Assembly (NCBI GenBank): GCA_020446815.1
Contig: JAGRDY010000025.1
Span: forward strand, 62,001 to 126,000
Length of the DNA stretch: 64,000 nt
Origin: Paracoccaceae bacterium
GTDB taxonomy: Bacteria > Pseudomonadota > Alphaproteobacteria > Rhodobacterales > Rhodobacteraceae
Direction of reading: 5' to 3'
Position numbers and translations under genes: made by a program. Under the pieces are notes generated by a model, which was not told the origin of the DNA, did not search any database, and saw only the letters and a program-made list of their open reading frames with translations. Shown here one piece after another: positions 61,528 to 64,000 of this stretch (position 1 is the first letter of the stretch; the number at the start of each line of letters is the position of its first letter).

Positions 61528-61992
61528 TTATGCTCCGGCGGTTTCGACTGCCTTCGCGTCGACCGTATCGCCCTTGGCGATCTGGATGCGGCGCGGTTTC
61601 AACGCCTCGGGCACTTCGCGCACAAGATCAATGTGCAGCATCCCGTCGGCATGGCCCGCACCGGTCACACGCACATGATCGGCCAGCGCAAAGCGCCGCT
61701 CGAACGCGCGGGTGGCGATGCCGCGATGCAGATAGGTCCTGGCTTCGTCCTCGGTCGCCTTGCGCGCCGAAACGATCAGCGCGCCTTCCTTGACCTCGAC
61801 ATTCAGCTCATCATCCGAAAAGCCCGCGACGGCAATGGAAATGCGATAGGCATTCTCGTCGATCTTTTCGATGTTGTAGGGCGGATAGGTCGGCTGGGTC
61901 ACATCCGATGACAGGACGCGATCCATCATGTCGGCGATGCGGTCAAAACCGACGGTGGCGCGGTAAAGCGGGGCAAAATCATAGGTTCGCAT
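61528..61992 (-). CDS. Small heat shock protein Hsp20 (IbpA-like)
   Basis: The 154-residue chaperone opens MRTYDFAPLYRATVGFDRIAD, as alphaproteobacterial IbpA-type proteins do. The alpha-crystallin domain covers about residues 38-125: YNIEKIDENAYRISIAVAGF, NVEVKEGALIVSARK and RGIATRAFERRFALADHV. It holds aggregating proteins in a refoldable state in the cytoplasm. It ends before a strong hairpin. A GGAGGATGATCC ribosome binding site precedes the start. Confidence 0.93.
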   Translation of the reverse strand: MRTYDFAPLYRATVGFDRIADMMDRVLSSDVTQPTYPPYNIEKIDENAYRISIAVAGFSDDELNVEVKEGALIVSARKATEDEARTYLHRGIATRAFERRFALADHVRVTGAGHADGMLHIDLVREVPEALKPRRIQIAKGDTVDAKAVETAGA

Positions 61993-62173
61993 GGATCATC
62001 CTCCGTAAAGCGATGTCTGATGCCTTCCCTGTGGCGGGACAGGCGGTTGCACTGCAAGGGCCCATAACGGCACCCCGGCAAGGTTCAGATGTGATCCCGC
62101 CCTGCCAATTTCAAGAGGTCGGCGCACCCCGCATGACCTTGGCCTGCCCTACCCCCGCCAGACAGGCCGCCTG

Positions 62174-62998
62174 TCAGGGCCGCGGGAACTTGGCGCCCAC
62201 TGCTTCCGCGTCGTTGACGCTCAGCGACAAAAACCCTGGCGTCACCCGTTTGAACCGGGTTTCCGTTGCGGCGTAAGCCGCCTTCAATTCGTTCAACGGT
62301 TGTTCCATGGCCGTTCCCAGCGCCACGCCTTCGCCGTTCATTTCGGCTTTGGCTGAGACCACCGAAACGATCTGCGGCACCCCGTCGTGCATGATGAAGA
62401 TCGGCGCGCCCGAGGCGCCGAAATCGACCGAACAGGAAAGCACCATGATCCCCGGCTGGCGGTCGATGACGTGGCAATGTTCTTGCAGTGACGGGGCTTC
62501 GGCGCGATCGAGCGCATAGGAAACGATATTGACCGCATCGCCCTTCACCGGATCGCCGCCGGTTTGAAAGGGGTGGATCGAAGGCAATCTGATAGGCCTG
62601 TCCAGTTCCAGCAGCGCCAGATCATAGGCAACCCGGTCGATCCGGTCGCGGCCCTCATAGACATAGTCGGGATGCGCCACCACACGCTTGATCTGCCGGT
62701 ACGCTGCCGCCCGGCCGTTGCGCCAGCCCGCCAGAAACTCGAACTCCGACGCCAGAAACGGCCTGCCGGTATCCTGGTGATAAAGGCAATGCGCCGCCGT
62801 CAGCACCAGCACCGGCGAAATCAATGTACCGGTACAAAACGCCGACCGCCCGATATTGATCCGGCCCACTGCCTCCCAGCCCTTGGAAGCATCCGCCGTC
62901 GACAATGTCTCCAGAATTGGTTCCTGCGCCCAGACGCCAAGCGGCGCACAAGCCAGGATCAACGCCGCAAAAACCGCTCGCATCATGCCATATGCCAT
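62174..62998 (-). CDS. Secreted trypsin-like serine protease (S1 family)
   Basis: The 274-residue protein has a signal peptide (MMRAVFAALILACAPLGVWA). The triad is visible: His in VLTAAHCLYH, Asp in AYDLALLELDRP and Ser in DFGASGAPIF. GASGAP instead of GDSGGP is common in the V8/glutamyl-endopeptidase branch and does not imply inactivity. The start is uncertain among ATG 62998 and two ATGs shortly after; none has a strong ribosome binding site. It should act in the periplasm or outside the cell. Confidence 0.87.
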   Translation of the reverse strand: MAYGMMRAVFAALILACAPLGVWAQEPILETLSTADASKGWEAVGRINIGRSAFCTGTLISPVLVLTAAHCLYHQDTGRPFLASEFEFLAGWRNGRAAAYRQIKRVVAHPDYVYEGRDRIDRVAYDLALLELDRPIRLPSIHPFQTGGDPVKGDAVNIVSYALDRAEAPSLQEHCHVIDRQPGIMVLSCSVDFGASGAPIFIMHDGVPQIVSVVSAKAEMNGEGVALGTAMEQPLNELKAAYAATETRFKRVTPGFLSLSVNDAEAVGAKFPRP

Positions 62999-63071
62999 CC
63001 CATGTTTTTTGCCGACGCTAGACGTTCGTTTGGGCAAGAATATGGCCGACTGGCGGCAATGCAATCGCAAT

Positions 63072-64000
63072 TCAGGCCTGCAGCACCCTCGGTTTCGGGC
63101 CGCCCGTGGCCCAGTCGATCAACTCCACCGTGTGAACCACGCGGATATCGGTGCCCGATCCGATCTGCATCATGCAGCCGAGATTGCCCGCCGCAATGAC
63201 GTCCGGGGCCATTGCTTGCAGCGTTGCGACCTTGCGGTGCTTCAGTTCCGCGGAAATCCGCGGCTGAAGCAGGTTGTAGGTTCCCGCCGATCCACAGCAC
63301 AAATGGCTGTCGGCCGGCTCAATCACCTCGAACCCCATCGTTTTCAACAGATCCTTGGGCGCGCTCCTGATCTGTTGGCCGTGCTGCAAGGAACACGCGG
63401 CATGATAGGCCACGCGCAGCGGTTCGGGCGCCTTTCCCACCGGTCCGATCCGCACCAGCAACTCCGATATGTCACAAGCCAGCCGAGCCACCTCGGCGGC
63501 GTCCTCCGCAAGGGCATCATTGCGAAACATGTGCCCGTAATCCTTGACCGTAGTGCCGCAACCCGATGTGTTGATGACGACGGCGTCAAGGCCGCCTGCC
63601 CGCTTTTGCGCCATCCAGGCGCGGATGTTGGCCGCCGCAGAGGCATGGCTCTCGCCCGTCTTGCCCATGTGATGCGTCAACGCCCCGCAGCACCCCATAC
63701 CCTCCGCCACCACAACCTCACAGCCCAACCGGGTCAGCAGCCGGATCGTCGCGTCATTGATGTGGGTATTGAGCGCCTTTTGCGCGCAGCCGGTCAGCAG
63801 CGCCACGCGCATCCGGCGCACACCCTTTGCCGCAAACACCTGCGGGTCGTCATTGCGGCTTACCGGCGGCACCACTCTGGGCGCCAGCGCCACCATCGCC
63901 CGAAGCCGCGCGTCAGGCAGGAACCGGGCGAAGGGCCGGGCCATTTTCGCCCCCAGCAGCGCCACCCGAAAGCGCGTCGGATGCGGGATCACCCGGGCCA
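63072..64000 (-). CDS. glcF: Glycolate oxidase iron-sulfur subunit GlcF (5' end outside window)
   Basis: The frame is open to the right edge; about 309 C-terminal residues are present. They contain two CCG-type domains: TGCAQKALNTHIND with GMGCCGALTHHMG, and YHAACSLQHGQQIRSAPKDL with SHLCCGSAGTYNLLQP. These are the heterodisulfide-reductase-like iron-sulfur modules of GlcF. The enzyme oxidises glycolate to glyoxylate together with GlcD and GlcE, whose genes would lie beyond the edge. The N-terminal ferredoxin motifs are not in view. Confidence 0.9.
   Translation of the reverse strand, partial: ARVIPHPTRFRVALLGAKMARPFARFLPDARLRAMVALAPRVVPPVSRNDDPQVFAAKGVRRMRVALLTGCAQKALNTHINDATIRLLTRLGCEVVVAEGMGCCGALTHHMGKTGESHASAAANIRAWMAQKRAGGLDAVVINTSGCGTTVKDYGHMFRNDALAEDAAEVARLACDISELLVRIGPVGKAPEPLRVAYHAACSLQHGQQIRSAPKDLLKTMGFEVIEPADSHLCCGSAGTYNLLQPRISAELKHRKVATLQAMAPDVIAAGNLGCMMQIGSGTDIRVVHTVELIDWATGGPKPRVLQA

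Noticed and set aside
62174..62998. Inactive protease because GDSGG reads GASGA
   Set aside because: GxSGxP without the Asp is usual in V8/glutamyl-endopeptidase relatives, and the His and Asp of the triad are present.

Overview
The window reads as chromosome of a GC-rich alphaproteobacterium, most likely a denitrifying member of the Rhodobacteraceae. The evidence is AAGGAG-type ribosome binding sites, a class I lysyl-tRNA synthetase, DnrD/NNR-like and NosR/NirI-like proteins, a nirS-type nitrite reductase cluster, SCO/heme-copper oxidase genes and two RTX proteins. Both ends cut genes: a DUF2339 membrane protein on the left and glcF on the right. No rRNA, tRNA, CRISPR array, integrase or intact insertion sequence was seen.

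Layout. 1-5.9 kb: DUF2339 protein, the ycjX/ycjF pair, truA and a single-domain response regulator. 6.0-8.7 kb: acs-adk, an AMP-producing enzyme followed 4 bp later by an AMP-recycling one. 9.2-15.8 kb: a flavin-fold protein, a hybrid histidine kinase with a degenerate ATPase domain, a beta-helix protein and lysK. 15.9-18.6 kb: a TerB-like protein, then about 1.3 kb of decayed or unrecognised sequence and one orphan hypothetical gene. 18.6-24.3 kb: dacB, nadD, a cobalt-type nitrile hydratase operon (alpha, beta, accessory) and ettA.

24.5-44.9 kb is a denitrification island. A leftward operon of eight genes runs from a small one-helix subunit through a CuA subunit II and a heme-copper subunit I to heme O synthase, SCO, a cytochrome b/ferredoxin/MvhD-like fusion, a membrane-anchored protein and a hemerythrin. 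Subunit I keeps the metal-binding histidines but has Gln where oxygen reductases have the active-site Tyr. It is therefore a candidate non-canonical nitric oxide reductase, and no norCB is present here. Next come cytochrome c and apbE (leftward), a Crp/Fnr-type regulator (rightward), nirI (leftward) and the rightward operon nirS-E-C-F-DL-G-H-J-N. These make cytochrome cd1 nitrite reductase and its heme d1. Three near-identical FNR/NNR-type boxes (TTGACNNNNGTCAA or one mismatch) sit in front of the oxidase-like operon, between apbE and the regulator, and between nirI and nirS. They tie the island into one regulon.

45.0-64.0 kb is metabolic and accessory: an SSADH-like dehydrogenase divergent from a kynurenine-formamidase-like hydrolase with a perfect palindrome between them, a methyltransferase and P1 peptidase, two SDRs (one lacking the YxxxK pair), two paralogous RTX proteins, an adenylate-forming ligase with a TAXI solute-binding protein, a ParB-like domain protein, an ECF sigma factor overlapping a VWA protein, Hsp20, a secreted trypsin-like protease and glcF. 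An imperfect 78-92 bp intergenic repeat occurs four times between 4.5 and 24.5 kb, three of them between convergent genes.
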